Of a stretch of 39,699 nucleotides of DNA, positions 7,167 to 14,618 are shown piece by piece. This DNA is from an uncultured Eubacterium sp. (GTDB lineage: Bacteria; Bacillota; Clostridia; Lachnospirales; Lachnospiraceae): the NCBI GenBank assembly GCA_947642745.1, contig CANRTU010000043.1, forward strand, positions 1 to 39,699, read 5' to 3'. The notes below the pieces were generated by a model that was not told the DNA's origin, did no database searches, and was given only the letters and a program-made list of their open reading frames with translations. A program made the position numbers and the translations under genes. The first letter of the stretch is position 1, and the number at the start of each line of letters is the position of its first letter.

Positions 7167-8978
7167 ATGGCAATTGATCAGAGCAAAATCAGAAACTTTT
7201 GTATTGTAGCCCACATTGACCATGGGAAATCCACCCTGGCGGACCGGATCATTGAAATGACCGGACTGTTAACCGAGCGGGAAATGCAGTCCCAGGTGCT
7301 TGACAATATGGACCTGGAGCGTGAGCGGGGGATTACGATTAAGGCGCAGACGGTCCGCATCGTATATAAGGCGGATGATGGAGAAGAATATATTTTTAAT
7401 TTAATAGATACCCCGGGACATGTGGACTTTACTTATGAGGTGTCCAGAAGCCTGGCTGCCTGTGACGGTGCGGTTCTGGTGGTGGATGCGGCCCAGGGAA
7501 TCGAGGCGCAGACGCTGGCAAATGTCTATCTTGCGCTGGATCATGATCTGGAAGTGTTTCCGGTCATTAATAAAATCGACCTGCCCAGCGCTGAACCGGA
7601 ACGGGTAAAAGAAGAAATCGAGGACGTTATCGGGCTGGACGCCTCGGACGCTCCGCTGATTTCCGCCAAGCGGGGTCTTAATATCAGACAGGTACTGGAA
7701 GCCATTGTGCAAAAGCTGCCAGCGCCGGAGGGAGATCCGCTCGCTCCGCTACAGGCGCTTATCTTTGATTCCAAGTATGATTCTTATAAAGGGGTCATTG
7801 TTTTTTGCAGAATCAAAGAAGGCACGGTAAGGGCAGGTACCAAAATTAAGATGATGGCTACCGGAGCTACGGCGGATGTGGTGGAAACCGGTTATTTTGG
7901 AGCCGGACAGTTTATTCCCTGCGAAGAACTGGAAGCCGGCATGGTAGGCTACATTACGGCCAGCCTGAAAAATGTCCGGGATACCAGGGTGGGCGATACG
8001 GTGACAGAAGCGGGCCGTCCCTGCAGCGAACCGCTGCCCGGCTATAAGAAAGTTAATTCCATGGTATTTTGCGGCATTTATCCGGCGGACAGCGCCAGAT
8101 ATCCGGATTTGCGGGATGCGCTGGAGAAACTGCAGTTAAACGACGCAGCGCTTCAGTTTGAGCCGGAGACGTCCATTGCCCTGGGATTCGGATTCCGCTG
8201 CGGTTTTCTGGGACTGCTGCATTTGGAAATCGTACAGGAACGTCTGGAACGGGAATTCAATCTGGATCTGGTAACCACAGCTCCGGGGGTTATTTACCGG
8301 GTATATAAAACAGACGGTACGATGATCGAGCTGACCAATCCGTCCAACCTGCCGGATCCGGCAGAAATTGATTATATGGAAGAACCGGTGGTCCGTGCGG
8401 AGATTATGGTATCCAGCGAATATATCGGGCAGATAATGGATCTGTGCCAGGAGCGGCGTGGCATTTACATCAGTATGGAATATCTGGAAGAGACCAGGGC
8501 GCTGCTGAAATATGAACTGCCGTTAAATGAAATAATTTATGATTTTTTCGACGCTTTAAAATCCCGTTCCAGAGGATATGCGTCTTTTGACTATGAGATT
8601 AAAGAATATGTGAAGTCAGAGCTGGTAAAACTGGATATACTGATAAATAAAGAAACAGTGGATGCGCTTTCGTTTATCGTATTTGCCGGGACAGCCTATG
8701 AGCGGGGGCGCAGAATGTGTGAACGGCTCAAAGAAGAAATTCCGAGACATTTATTTGAAATCCCGATCCAGGCGGCCATCGGCAGCAAAGTAATTGCCAG
8801 GGAGACGGTACGGGCCATGCGCAAGGATGTGCTGGCTAAATGTTACGGCGGGGATATTACGAGAAAGAAAAAGCTTTTGGAAAAGCAGAAGGCGGGAAAG
8901 AAGCGCATGCGCCAGGTAGGAAATGTGGAAATTCCGCAGGAAGCGTTTATGAGCGTGCTCAGGCTGGATGAGGACTGA
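7167..8978 (+). CDS. lepA: Elongation factor 4 (LepA), ribosome back-translocating GTPase
   Basis: This 603-residue translational GTPase acts on stalled or mis-translocated ribosomes. The GTPase motifs are in order: AHIDHGKST (15-23, P-loop), RERGITIK (52-59, switch I), DTPGHVDF (81-88, switch II) and NKID (135-138). EF-G-like domains follow, and the Lys/Arg-rich LepA-specific C-terminal domain ends in VLRLDED. Length is that of the family. AGGGAG seven bases upstream sets the start. The stop overlaps an ATG by one base (TGATG), but hemW probably begins 36 bp later. lepA-hemW is a common pair in Firmicutes. Confidence 0.98.
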   Translation: MAIDQSKIRNFCIVAHIDHGKSTLADRIIEMTGLLTEREMQSQVLDNMDLERERGITIKAQTVRIVYKADDGEEYIFNLIDTPGHVDFTYEVSRSLAACDGAVLVVDAAQGIEAQTLANVYLALDHDLEVFPVINKIDLPSAEPERVKEEIEDVIGLDASDAPLISAKRGLNIRQVLEAIVQKLPAPEGDPLAPLQALIFDSKYDSYKGVIVFCRIKEGTVRAGTKIKMMATGATADVVETGYFGAGQFIPCEELEAGMVGYITASLKNVRDTRVGDTVTEAGRPCSEPLPGYKKVNSMVFCGIYPADSARYPDLRDALEKLQLNDAALQFEPETSIALGFGFRCGFLGLLHLEIVQERLEREFNLDLVTTAPGVIYRVYKTDGTMIELTNPSNLPDPAEIDYMEEPVVRAEIMVSSEYIGQIMDLCQERRGIYISMEYLEETRALLKYELPLNEIIYDFFDALKSRSRGYASFDYEIKEYVKSELVKLDILINKETVDALSFIVFAGTAYERGRRMCERLKEEIPRHLFEIPIQAAIGSKVIARETVRAMRKDVLAKCYGGDITRKKKLLEKQKAGKKRMRQVGNVEIPQEAFMSVLRLDED

Positions 8979-9013
8979 TGCCGGGAGCGGCTGGCGGAAG
9001 GGAGGTTGTAAAC

Positions 9014-10192
9014 ATGGACAGGGAAGAACTGGAATTATATATTCATATTCCCTTTTGTGTAAAAAAATGTGATTATTGCGACTTTCTTTCCATGCCTGCG
9101 CCGGAGGATGTCCGCCAGGCGTATATGGAGCAGCTGATGAAAGAACTGGCTGTCTGTGGGAGGAAATATTACAATTATAAAATAAAGACTATATTTATTG
9201 GAGGCGGTACTCCTTCTGTACTGTCAGCCAGCTGTACCCGGCGGCTGATGGAACAGGTGTACCGCTGCTTTACGGTGGAACCGGATGCGGAGATTACCAT
9301 GGAAGCGAATCCCTGTACGCTGGACGCCCGGAAACTGCGGGAATATCTGGCTGCTGGTATCTGCCGGCTGAGTATTGGTATGCAGTCTGCGGATGACCGG
9401 GAATTAAAGCTGCTGGGACGGGCACATACCAGCATACAGTCTGAAAGAGCGTATGATCTGGCCAGGGAAGCGGGATTTGAAAATATAAATGTAGATATTA
9501 TTTCTGCGATTCCCAGTCAGACTGTCAGCAGTTATGAAAAAACATTAGTTAAGATATTAAAAATGTGTCCGGAGCATATTTCGGCCTACAGTCTTATCAT
9601 TGAGGAAGGGACTCCTTTTTTTGACCGTTATCATAAAGCGGAGCGCCTGCGGGAAAAGGGCAGGGACCAGTATCTGCTGCCCACGGAAGAAACAGAGCGG
9701 CGCATGTATGAGCTGACCGGGGAGCTTTTACATACGCATGGATATATGCGTTATGAAATCTCGAATTACTCTTTGCCAGGGTATGAATGCAAACATAATA
9801 CCGGCTACTGGATGCGGAAAAATTATCTGGGAACCGGGCTTGGGGCAGCATCCCTCACAGGCAGTATCCGGTTTTCCAATACAAGGGATCTGAAAGAATA
9901 TCTGGCGAAAGATCCGGAATGTACACCGGAGCGGCTGCGTTATCCGGAGTACCAGGTACTGGGTCTGCGGGAACAGATGGAAGAATTTATGTTTCTGGGT
10001 CTGCGGATGACCAGAGGGGTCTGCGCCCGGAAGTTCACGGAGCAGTTCGGGACGAAGCTGGAAGATGTGTTTGGTGCGGTTATCAGCTCACAGACCGCAC
10101 AGGGACTGCTGGAACAGACCGGGGAAGGATACCGGCTGACCAGATACGGAACGGATGTGAGTAATTATGTGATGGCGCAGTATCTGGGATGA
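9014..10192 (+). CDS. hemW: Heme chaperone HemW, radical SAM family
   Basis: A 392-residue radical SAM protein. The 4Fe-4S motif is CVKKCDYC (C15, C19, C22) followed by Phe, then GGGTPS. The HNTGYW segment and C-terminal HemN domain are typical of HemW, which binds heme and delivers it to respiratory proteins rather than acting as coproporphyrinogen dehydrogenase. The start at 9014 is chosen because GGAGGT (9001-9006) lies eight bases upstream; an in-frame ATG at 8978 overlaps the lepA stop but adds 12 residues unlike the family. In many Firmicutes hrcA is close to hemW, but here 8.6 kb of other genes separate them. Confidence 0.95.
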   Translation: MDREELELYIHIPFCVKKCDYCDFLSMPAPEDVRQAYMEQLMKELAVCGRKYYNYKIKTIFIGGGTPSVLSASCTRRLMEQVYRCFTVEPDAEITMEANPCTLDARKLREYLAAGICRLSIGMQSADDRELKLLGRAHTSIQSERAYDLAREAGFENINVDIISAIPSQTVSSYEKTLVKILKMCPEHISAYSLIIEEGTPFFDRYHKAERLREKGRDQYLLPTEETERRMYELTGELLHTHGYMRYEISNYSLPGYECKHNTGYWMRKNYLGTGLGAASLTGSIRFSNTRDLKEYLAKDPECTPERLRYPEYQVLGLREQMEEFMFLGLRMTRGVCARKFTEQFGTKLEDVFGAVISSQTAQGLLEQTGEGYRLTRYGTDVSNYVMAQYLG

Positions 10193-10267
10193 ATTAGCGG
10201 ATAAATAAATGATGATTGAAAAAAGGCTTTTGTCAGCGGATATCCACCTGCGGGGAAGCAGTCATAG

Positions 10268-10717
10268 TTATAATAAAAACCGGCGGATCACTGGCGGCCT
10301 GCCGTTTTCAGTGGTAAGAACCGCACAGGAAGGCGCATCGTCCCTGGGTCTGGAGCAGCTGCCCGGATTTAGCAGGATGGCGTCACCGTAACGGAAGTTC
10401 TGGTACCGGTGGGTGTGGCCGCAGATAATAATATCCGGATGGTCCGGACGGAAAGCCAGGTCTGACTGGCTGTGGATGACATAAAATAACAGGCCGTCCA
10501 GATGAAATTCCAGTGTTTCCGGTAAAGATTTTGCCCAGTGGGCACGGTCACAGTTGCCTCTTACCGCATAAGTATATTTATTCAGGGATTTCAGTTCCCG
10601 AAAGGTTCGCAGGGAACCGATATCGCCGGCATGGATGACCCGGTCGCTTTTTGTAAGGAGTAGCCTGAGACGGTCGTTCAATACGCCATGGGTGTCTGAA
10701 ATTACAGTGATTTTCAT
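10268..10717 (-). CDS. YfcE/MJ0936-type metallophosphodiesterase
   Basis: This 149-residue calcineurin-like phosphoesterase has the dinuclear metal motifs SDTHG (near residues 7-11), HAGDIG, RGNCD and the C-terminal HSQ and GHTHR blocks. Members hydrolyse phosphodiesters such as bis-pNPP in vitro; the physiological substrate is generally unknown. The start at MKITVISDTHG (10717) is preferred over an ATG 14 codons upstream because it matches the family N-terminus. It converges on hemW. In several Firmicutes relatives it follows a RdgB-type pyrophosphatase gene, which is absent here. Confidence 0.9.
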   Translation of the reverse strand: MKITVISDTHGVLNDRLRLLLTKSDRVIHAGDIGSLRTFRELKSLNKYTYAVRGNCDRAHWAKSLPETLEFHLDGLLFYVIHSQSDLAFRPDHPDIIICGHTHRYQNFRYGDAILLNPGSCSRPRDDAPSCAVLTTENGRPPVIRRFLL

Positions 10718-11089
10718 AAATTGTCCCGCTTTCTTTTTAGATGTACTGCCTTCTGGCACGGTATTGGATGTGCTGTTTTTGCCGCAGGCAGTAGAAATTG
10801 TCAGAAATTACATCATATAATGTACCATATCTGTTTATATCCCGCAAGCTTTGTTCGTGTGGGATGTCTGGAAAGGTGCGTCCAGTGCGGAATCCGGCAT
10901 TTTTTCATCGCCAGGCCGTAAGCGCTTCCGGTCTATGCAATGAGCTGTTCGTGCGGCAGAAGTATCTGTGGTCTGGATTTTACTGTCAGGAAATTTTCTG
11001 GACATGCTGATACGCAGAGTCATGGTTTTCATCCACATGGAGAATGTTACTTTTCGTACATAGAAGAAAATGAAAACAGGAGGAAAAAG
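10718..11089. other. Gene-free stretch between the phosphodiesterase and the Cys-rich small gene
   Basis: No convincing gene. An imperfect hairpin is formed by TACTGCC (10744-10750) and GGCAGTA (10787-10793), with four further pairs inside and a T run in the loop. A lone TATAAT (10816-10821) has no good -35 box at the right distance. The open frames crossing this stretch have no ribosome binding sites or recognisable content. Confidence 0.4.
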
Positions 11090-11326
11090 ATGTCAGGATA
11101 TTTAATAAGAGATACAACAAAAGAGGAACGGGAACGGATTGTATCAGATTCGCTTGAAAACATTTCAGCGTCCTGCGACGGATGTATGCCGGGGCTGGCG
11201 GAGATGTATCAGGAATATATTGACGGGAAAAAAGAAATCAGGGAAATCAACATGAGGTTCCATGCACGTTATGTTTCAGGGGAAGACGGGCCGGGATATG
11301 GGAAAGGAGGATGTGGGTTCTGTTAA
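11090..11326 (+). CDS. Small Cys-rich conserved protein
   Basis: A 78-residue cytoplasmic protein of unknown function. The start at 11090 is set by CAGGAGGA (11077-11084) and gives MSGYLIRDTTKEERE. The first half is charged and helical and carries a CDGC pair in the middle; the tail is Gly-rich and ends GGCGFC, so four cysteines sit in two close pairs that could bind a metal. I recall similar short proteins in Lachnospiraceae genomes, always without assigned function; that is memory, not a search. Its last 29 bases overlap the frame of the decayed AIPR gene that follows, so its original 3' end may have been altered by that insertion. Confidence 0.7.
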   Translation: MSGYLIRDTTKEERERIVSDSLENISASCDGCMPGLAEMYQEYIDGKKEIREINMRFHARYVSGEDGPGYGKGGCGFC

Positions 11327-11757
11327 AGAAAATACTCTTAAAGGGGTGTCTGTAGTAAATGGATGTCAAAGCTTAAATGTGCTTTATAATGCAAGGAAAA
11401 AGGAAAGCTGAATCACGAAGTATGTATATTAATTCGCATTATTGAGATTTCTGATTATGGAGAAAGAATGCGTATTACGGAATATCTAAATTCTCACACA
11501 CCTATCAGAGACAGTTATTTTATAGCAAATCACCCTGTTGTCAGAGAGCTGTAAAAACAGCCTCAGGAAAAGGATATTACCTGGAAAGGCAGATTAATGA
11601 AGCTGTATACATGAAAGAACAGGGCATTGCTGTTGCGATTCAGGATATCATACTGTTTTATAAGTGTGAATGTCCCAGAGTATTTTATGATATTCGAAAA
11701 GTAACAAAAATATTACTTGTAATCATTCTGGATATTTACATAAAATGTGAGGGGTGA
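11298..11757 (+). pseudogene. Decayed AIPR (abortive infection phage resistance) family gene
   Basis: Broken remains of a protein resembling the AIPR family (PF10592). One frame from 11298 reads GVSVVNGCQSLNVLYN (the family's VNGCQT-type motif) up to a stop near 11411. A second frame reads KLNHEVCILIRIIEISD, then ITEYLNSHTPIRD and FIANHPVVREL, before a stop near 11553. A third frame resumes with GYYLERQINEAVY and ends at 11757. The motif order matches AIPR proteins, so at least two frameshifts or stops and a loss of the 5' end are implied. The remaining 460 bp cannot make a functional protein. The family call is by motif recognition; a profile search would settle it. Confidence 0.6.
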
Positions 11758-11791
11758 TGGAAGATAAAATTTTTATTTTGGAATATCTACT

Positions 11792-11890
11792 GAATCCAGC
11801 CATTAGAAGTCCGCCCCACGAAGGCTGGATTCATTCCCGGACCATATTACACTTTCTTACGGACTTTGCAACGGAGGGAGTGCAAAGTCC
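11792..11890. repeat. Two successive hairpins upstream of the LigB-like gene
   Basis: Two 10-bp perfect inverted repeats: GAATCCAGCC/GGCTGGATTC at 11792-11801 and 11823-11832, and GGACTTTGCA/TGCAAAGTCC at 11861-11870 and 11881-11890. Neither has a T tract. They fill the gap between the AIPR remnant and the next promoter and could be terminators of decayed genes or element ends. Confidence 0.6.
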
Positions 11891-11935
11891 TGGGCTGAAC
11901 TGTAACTGGCACTGCCGGGACAGTTAAAAAATACT

Positions 11936-11964
11936 TTGACAATCGCTTCCGGTACTGACATAAT
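11936..11964 (+). promoter_or_regulatory. Sigma-A promoter of the LigB-like/AMMECR1 pair
   Basis: TTGACA (11936-11941), 17-bp spacer, CATAAT (11959-11964). It gives a leader of about 22-25 nt before the ATG at 11993, supporting that start over an upstream in-frame TTG that lies inside the -35 box. Confidence 0.7.
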
Positions 11965-11992
11965 GAAAGAAAAACAGGCAGGAGGTCTGATT

Positions 11993-12796
11993 ATGTCTAT
12001 TGCAGCGGCATTGATGCTACCGCACCCGCCCCTGATTGTACCAGAGGTAGGCAGGGGGGAAGAACAAAAGATTCACAAAACAATTGACGCATACAAGAAA
12101 GCAGCAGGAATGGCCGGGGCTCTCCGCCCAGAGACGATTGTGCTTATTTCGCCCCACCAGACCATGTATGCGGACTATTTCCACATATCCCCCGGAAAAA
12201 CGGCGAAGGGTGACTTTGGCCAGTTCCGTGCCGGACAGGTCAGAATGGAAGTGGCATATGAAACGGAATTTGTCAGTCAGTTATGCCGGCTGGCGGAGCA
12301 GACGGGAATACCGGCGGGAACAGACGGCGAACGGGAGCGGCGGCTGGATCATGGAACGATGGTTCCGCTGTATTTTATCAGCCAGTACTGGAATGCTTAC
12401 AGGCTGGTGCGGATAGGGCTTTCCGGGCTTTCCCTTCCGCTTCATTTCAGGCTGGGGCAGCTGATCGGGCAGACAGCGGACATGCTGGACCAGCGGACGG
12501 TGGTCATCGCCAGCGGGGATCTGTCCCACAGGCTGAAAGCAGACGGGCCCTATGGATTTCAGAAAGAGGGGCCGGAATATGACCGGCAGATCATGGAAGT
12601 AATGGGAAGCGGCGATTTTGCGAAACTGCTGGAATTTACGGAAAGCTTTTGCGACCGGGCAGGAGAATGCGGACACCGTTCCTTTACGATGATGGCCGGA
12701 GCGCTGGACGGGGCAGCGGTAAAAGCGCAGAAACTGTCCTATGAAGGACCTTTTGGCGTGGGGTACGGGATTTGTACCTATGAGGTAACAAAATAG
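11993..12796 (+). CDS. LigB-like extradiol dioxygenase-superfamily protein, partner of AMMECR1
   Basis: A 267-residue protein of the LigB/DODA/MEMO superfamily. The N-terminus has LPHPPLI, followed by ISPH, LDHGTMVPLYF and SGDLSHRL, the conserved His-bearing blocks of the fold. Superfamily members are iron-dependent ring-cleaving dioxygenases or the non-enzymatic-looking MEMO proteins. Here the AMMECR1 neighbour points to the AmmeMemoRadiSam setting, whose biochemical role is still unclear. AGGAGGT (11980-11986) sets the start. In relatives, as I recall, this domain is often fused to AMMECR1 in one chain; here the two are separate genes 54 bp apart. Confidence 0.8.
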   Translation: MSIAAALMLPHPPLIVPEVGRGEEQKIHKTIDAYKKAAGMAGALRPETIVLISPHQTMYADYFHISPGKTAKGDFGQFRAGQVRMEVAYETEFVSQLCRLAEQTGIPAGTDGERERRLDHGTMVPLYFISQYWNAYRLVRIGLSGLSLPLHFRLGQLIGQTADMLDQRTVVIASGDLSHRLKADGPYGFQKEGPEYDRQIMEVMGSGDFAKLLEFTESFCDRAGECGHRSFTMMAGALDGAAVKAQKLSYEGPFGVGYGICTYEVTK

Positions 12797-12850
12797 CGTT
12801 CGTTAAGATATCGTAATAGTGTCAGTAAGAGCAGAAAGGAGAAGGAACAG

Positions 12851-13381
12851 ATGAGCAGACAAAGAAATCAGGAAGATGATTATGTAAAGCTGGCCCGTCA
12901 CACGATAGAGACTTATGTCCGTACCGGCAGAAAACCGGAACTGCCAGAGGGGCTTTCTGGCGAAATATATAAAGAACGGGCCGGCGTGTTTGTTTCTATT
13001 AAAGAAGACGGTATGCTGCGGGGCTGTATCGGAACGCTGCAGCCGGTGCAGGCGTCGGTGGCGGAGGAAATCATGTCCAATGCGGTCAGCGCCTCTACCA
13101 GGGACCCCAGATTTGCTCCGGTACGGGAAGAGGAACTGGAGCGGCTGTCCATCAGCGTGGATGTACTGGGAGAAATGGAACCGGTGCGTTCCGTGGACAT
13201 GCTGGACGCAAATCGGTACGGGGTTGTAGTAACAAAAGGACGCCGGAGAGGACTGCTGCTTCCGAATCTGGAAGGGGTGGACACTGTGGAGGAACAGATC
13301 GCCATTGCAAAGCAGAAGGCGGGAATCGGGGAAGCAGAGCAGGTGGAACTGGAACGGTTTGAGGTGGTCCGGCATTATTAA
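12851..13381 (+). CDS. AMMECR1-domain protein (AmmeMemoRadiSam system protein A)
   Basis: This 176-residue protein is one AMMECR1 domain, shown by the signature LRGCIGTL (near residues 56-63), SASTRDPRF, and a C-terminal EEQIAIAKQKAG block. Its Cys in the RGC motif is invariant in the family and a possible catalytic residue. AAAGGAGAAGG upstream gives a strong start. It is co-transcribed with the LigB-like gene. The third usual partner, a radical SAM enzyme, is not in this window, so the system is either split across the chromosome or incomplete. Function is not established. Confidence 0.92.
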   Translation: MSRQRNQEDDYVKLARHTIETYVRTGRKPELPEGLSGEIYKERAGVFVSIKEDGMLRGCIGTLQPVQASVAEEIMSNAVSASTRDPRFAPVREEELERLSISVDVLGEMEPVRSVDMLDANRYGVVVTKGRRRGLLLPNLEGVDTVEEQIAIAKQKAGIGEAEQVELERFEVVRHY

Positions 13382-13387
13382 ATAACG

Positions 13388-13601
13388 CCAGAGCATGTCT
13401 TAAAAATACTTTTCTGACAGATGTATCCCCAAGGGCATGATACGGACAATTTATCCCCAATTTAGTCAGCATAGCCCGCTATACCAAAAGGGCACGATGC
13501 AGCGTGCCCCCTGAATCTGGGACAAATTCTCCAGATCATGCCCTTTATGGTACAAACTGTGAAGTAAATCTCACTGAAAGCATTTTTCAAACATGCTCTG
13601 G
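13388..13601. mobile_element. MITE-like palindromic repeat, copy 1
   Basis: A 214-bp element with terminal inverted repeats: the left end begins CCAGAGCATGTCTTAAAAAT and the right end is TTTTTCAAACATGCTCTGG. Inside is a second inverted pair, AAGGGCATGAT at left and ATCATGCCCTT at right, and a central GGGCACG/CGTGCCC hairpin, so the whole can fold as one long imperfect stem. It encodes nothing. It shares ends with 24301-24437 and 39395-39466. No target-site duplication is clear. It fills most of the gap after the AMMECR1 gene. Confidence 0.7.
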
Positions 13602-13778
13602 AGCATCCGTATTTATTATCCGTTTTCATGCGGACCACTTTCTTACAGATCAGGAAGTGATTCCCGTGTCATTCTTCTGTTCCGCAAAAAGCCGGGACTG
13701 CATATCAATCATCTGGAAATTATCTGTGATACCTGATGTACCATATATCCGTTTTCATGCAGACCGCTTCTTCAGGAA

Positions 13779-13914
13779 ATGATCCGGAATGGATAGAGAG
13801 ATGCAGTAAATCAGCCGCTGCTTCTGCCAGAAGCTTTGACGCCTGTGGCTGCAGAATCCTGCGGAAGCATATGCGTATGATCCAGAATGGATACAGAAAT
13901 GCTGTAAATCAGCC
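13779..13914. repeat. 38-bp direct repeat over the 3' end of the TetR gene
   Basis: Copies at 13779-13816 and 13877-13914 match at 34 of 38 positions, 98 bp apart. The second copy codes for the C-terminal region of the TetR protein (minus strand) and the first contains its stop codon. A related ATCCGTTTTCATGC motif also recurs at about 13618 and 13747. Local duplication has probably rewritten the C-terminal tail. Confidence 0.65.
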
Positions 13915-14431
13915 TTGAGATCTCTTCTGGCGTTTCTGTCATCGGCCCGCTGACCCAGTTTTGAATGACACTGATACAGCCGGATATCACGTATTTGAAT
14001 ATATAGTCGGAAAGCTGGTTGCTATTTAATGCGGAACCAACTTTTAGTTTAAAAAAATTTACTGTTTCTTTTAACATTTCCACTGGAAAGTCCTCGTTGA
14101 CACTGTTATCCAGTAACAGCCGGTAGATTTCCCGGTTTTCTTTTATATCATAAAGGAGGCGGCAGAGCGGTTCTTCGCCGTTAATTACGCCTGCAGTTTC
14201 CATTTCCTGCATACACTGGCTGCTTTTAAAAAGCGTTTCGTCTTTCAGTTCCTGTAAAATATCCTGTACGTTTCCATAATATTTATAAAATGTGGAGCGG
14301 TTCAGTTCCGCAGTATCGCAAAGTTCACTGACGGTAATCTGATAGACCGGTTTTTTATGAAGTAATTCAATCAGGCTGTTTTTTAACAGCATCCTGGTCA
14401 GCCGTGTACGCTGATTGTTTTTTTCTGGCAT
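13811..14431 (-). CDS. TetR/AcrR-family transcriptional regulator
   Basis: A 206-residue repressor. The N-terminal helix-turn-helix (about residues 32-56) reads ITVSELCDTAELNRSTFYKY, the classic TetR DNA-binding segment. The rest is an all-helical ligand-binding and dimerisation domain without a recognisable ligand motif. It is divergent from the MMPL transporter gene, and the shared 187-bp intergenic region holds a perfect 17-bp palindrome, so it most likely represses both itself and the transporter until an effector binds. GGGGGTG precedes the ATG. The last 15-20 residues lie in duplicated sequence. Confidence 0.93.
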   Translation of the reverse strand: MPEKNNQRTRLTRMLLKNSLIELLHKKPVYQITVSELCDTAELNRSTFYKYYGNVQDILQELKDETLFKSSQCMQEMETAGVINGEEPLCRLLYDIKENREIYRLLLDNSVNEDFPVEMLKETVNFFKLKVGSALNSNQLSDYIFKYVISGCISVIQNWVSGPMTETPEEISRLIYSISVSILDHTHMLPQDSAATGVKASGRSSG

Positions 14432-14544
14432 GTTTTCACCCCCGGACAGATGGTATACAAGTTTCAGGTTCTTTTCTTTTTTACAACAAATTCAGTCCTG
14501 TCTGTTGGTTTCATAGCGTATAATAAAAAACTGTTTATTGTAAA

Positions 14545-14591
14545 AACAACATAATGTTGTTATATTGACATTGTAGCATATATCATACAAT
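14545..14591 (+). promoter_or_regulatory. TetR operator palindrome and MMPL promoter
   Basis: AACAACATaATGTTGTT (14545-14561) is a perfect 8+1+8 palindrome. It lies just before TTGACA (14565-14570) with TACAAT at 14586-14591 (15-bp spacer). A divergent promoter for the regulator gene could overlap the same site. A repressor bound here would block RNA polymerase in both directions. Confidence 0.7.
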
Positions 14592-14618
14592 CTGTCAAAG
14601 AAAGGAAGGGGTATAACT

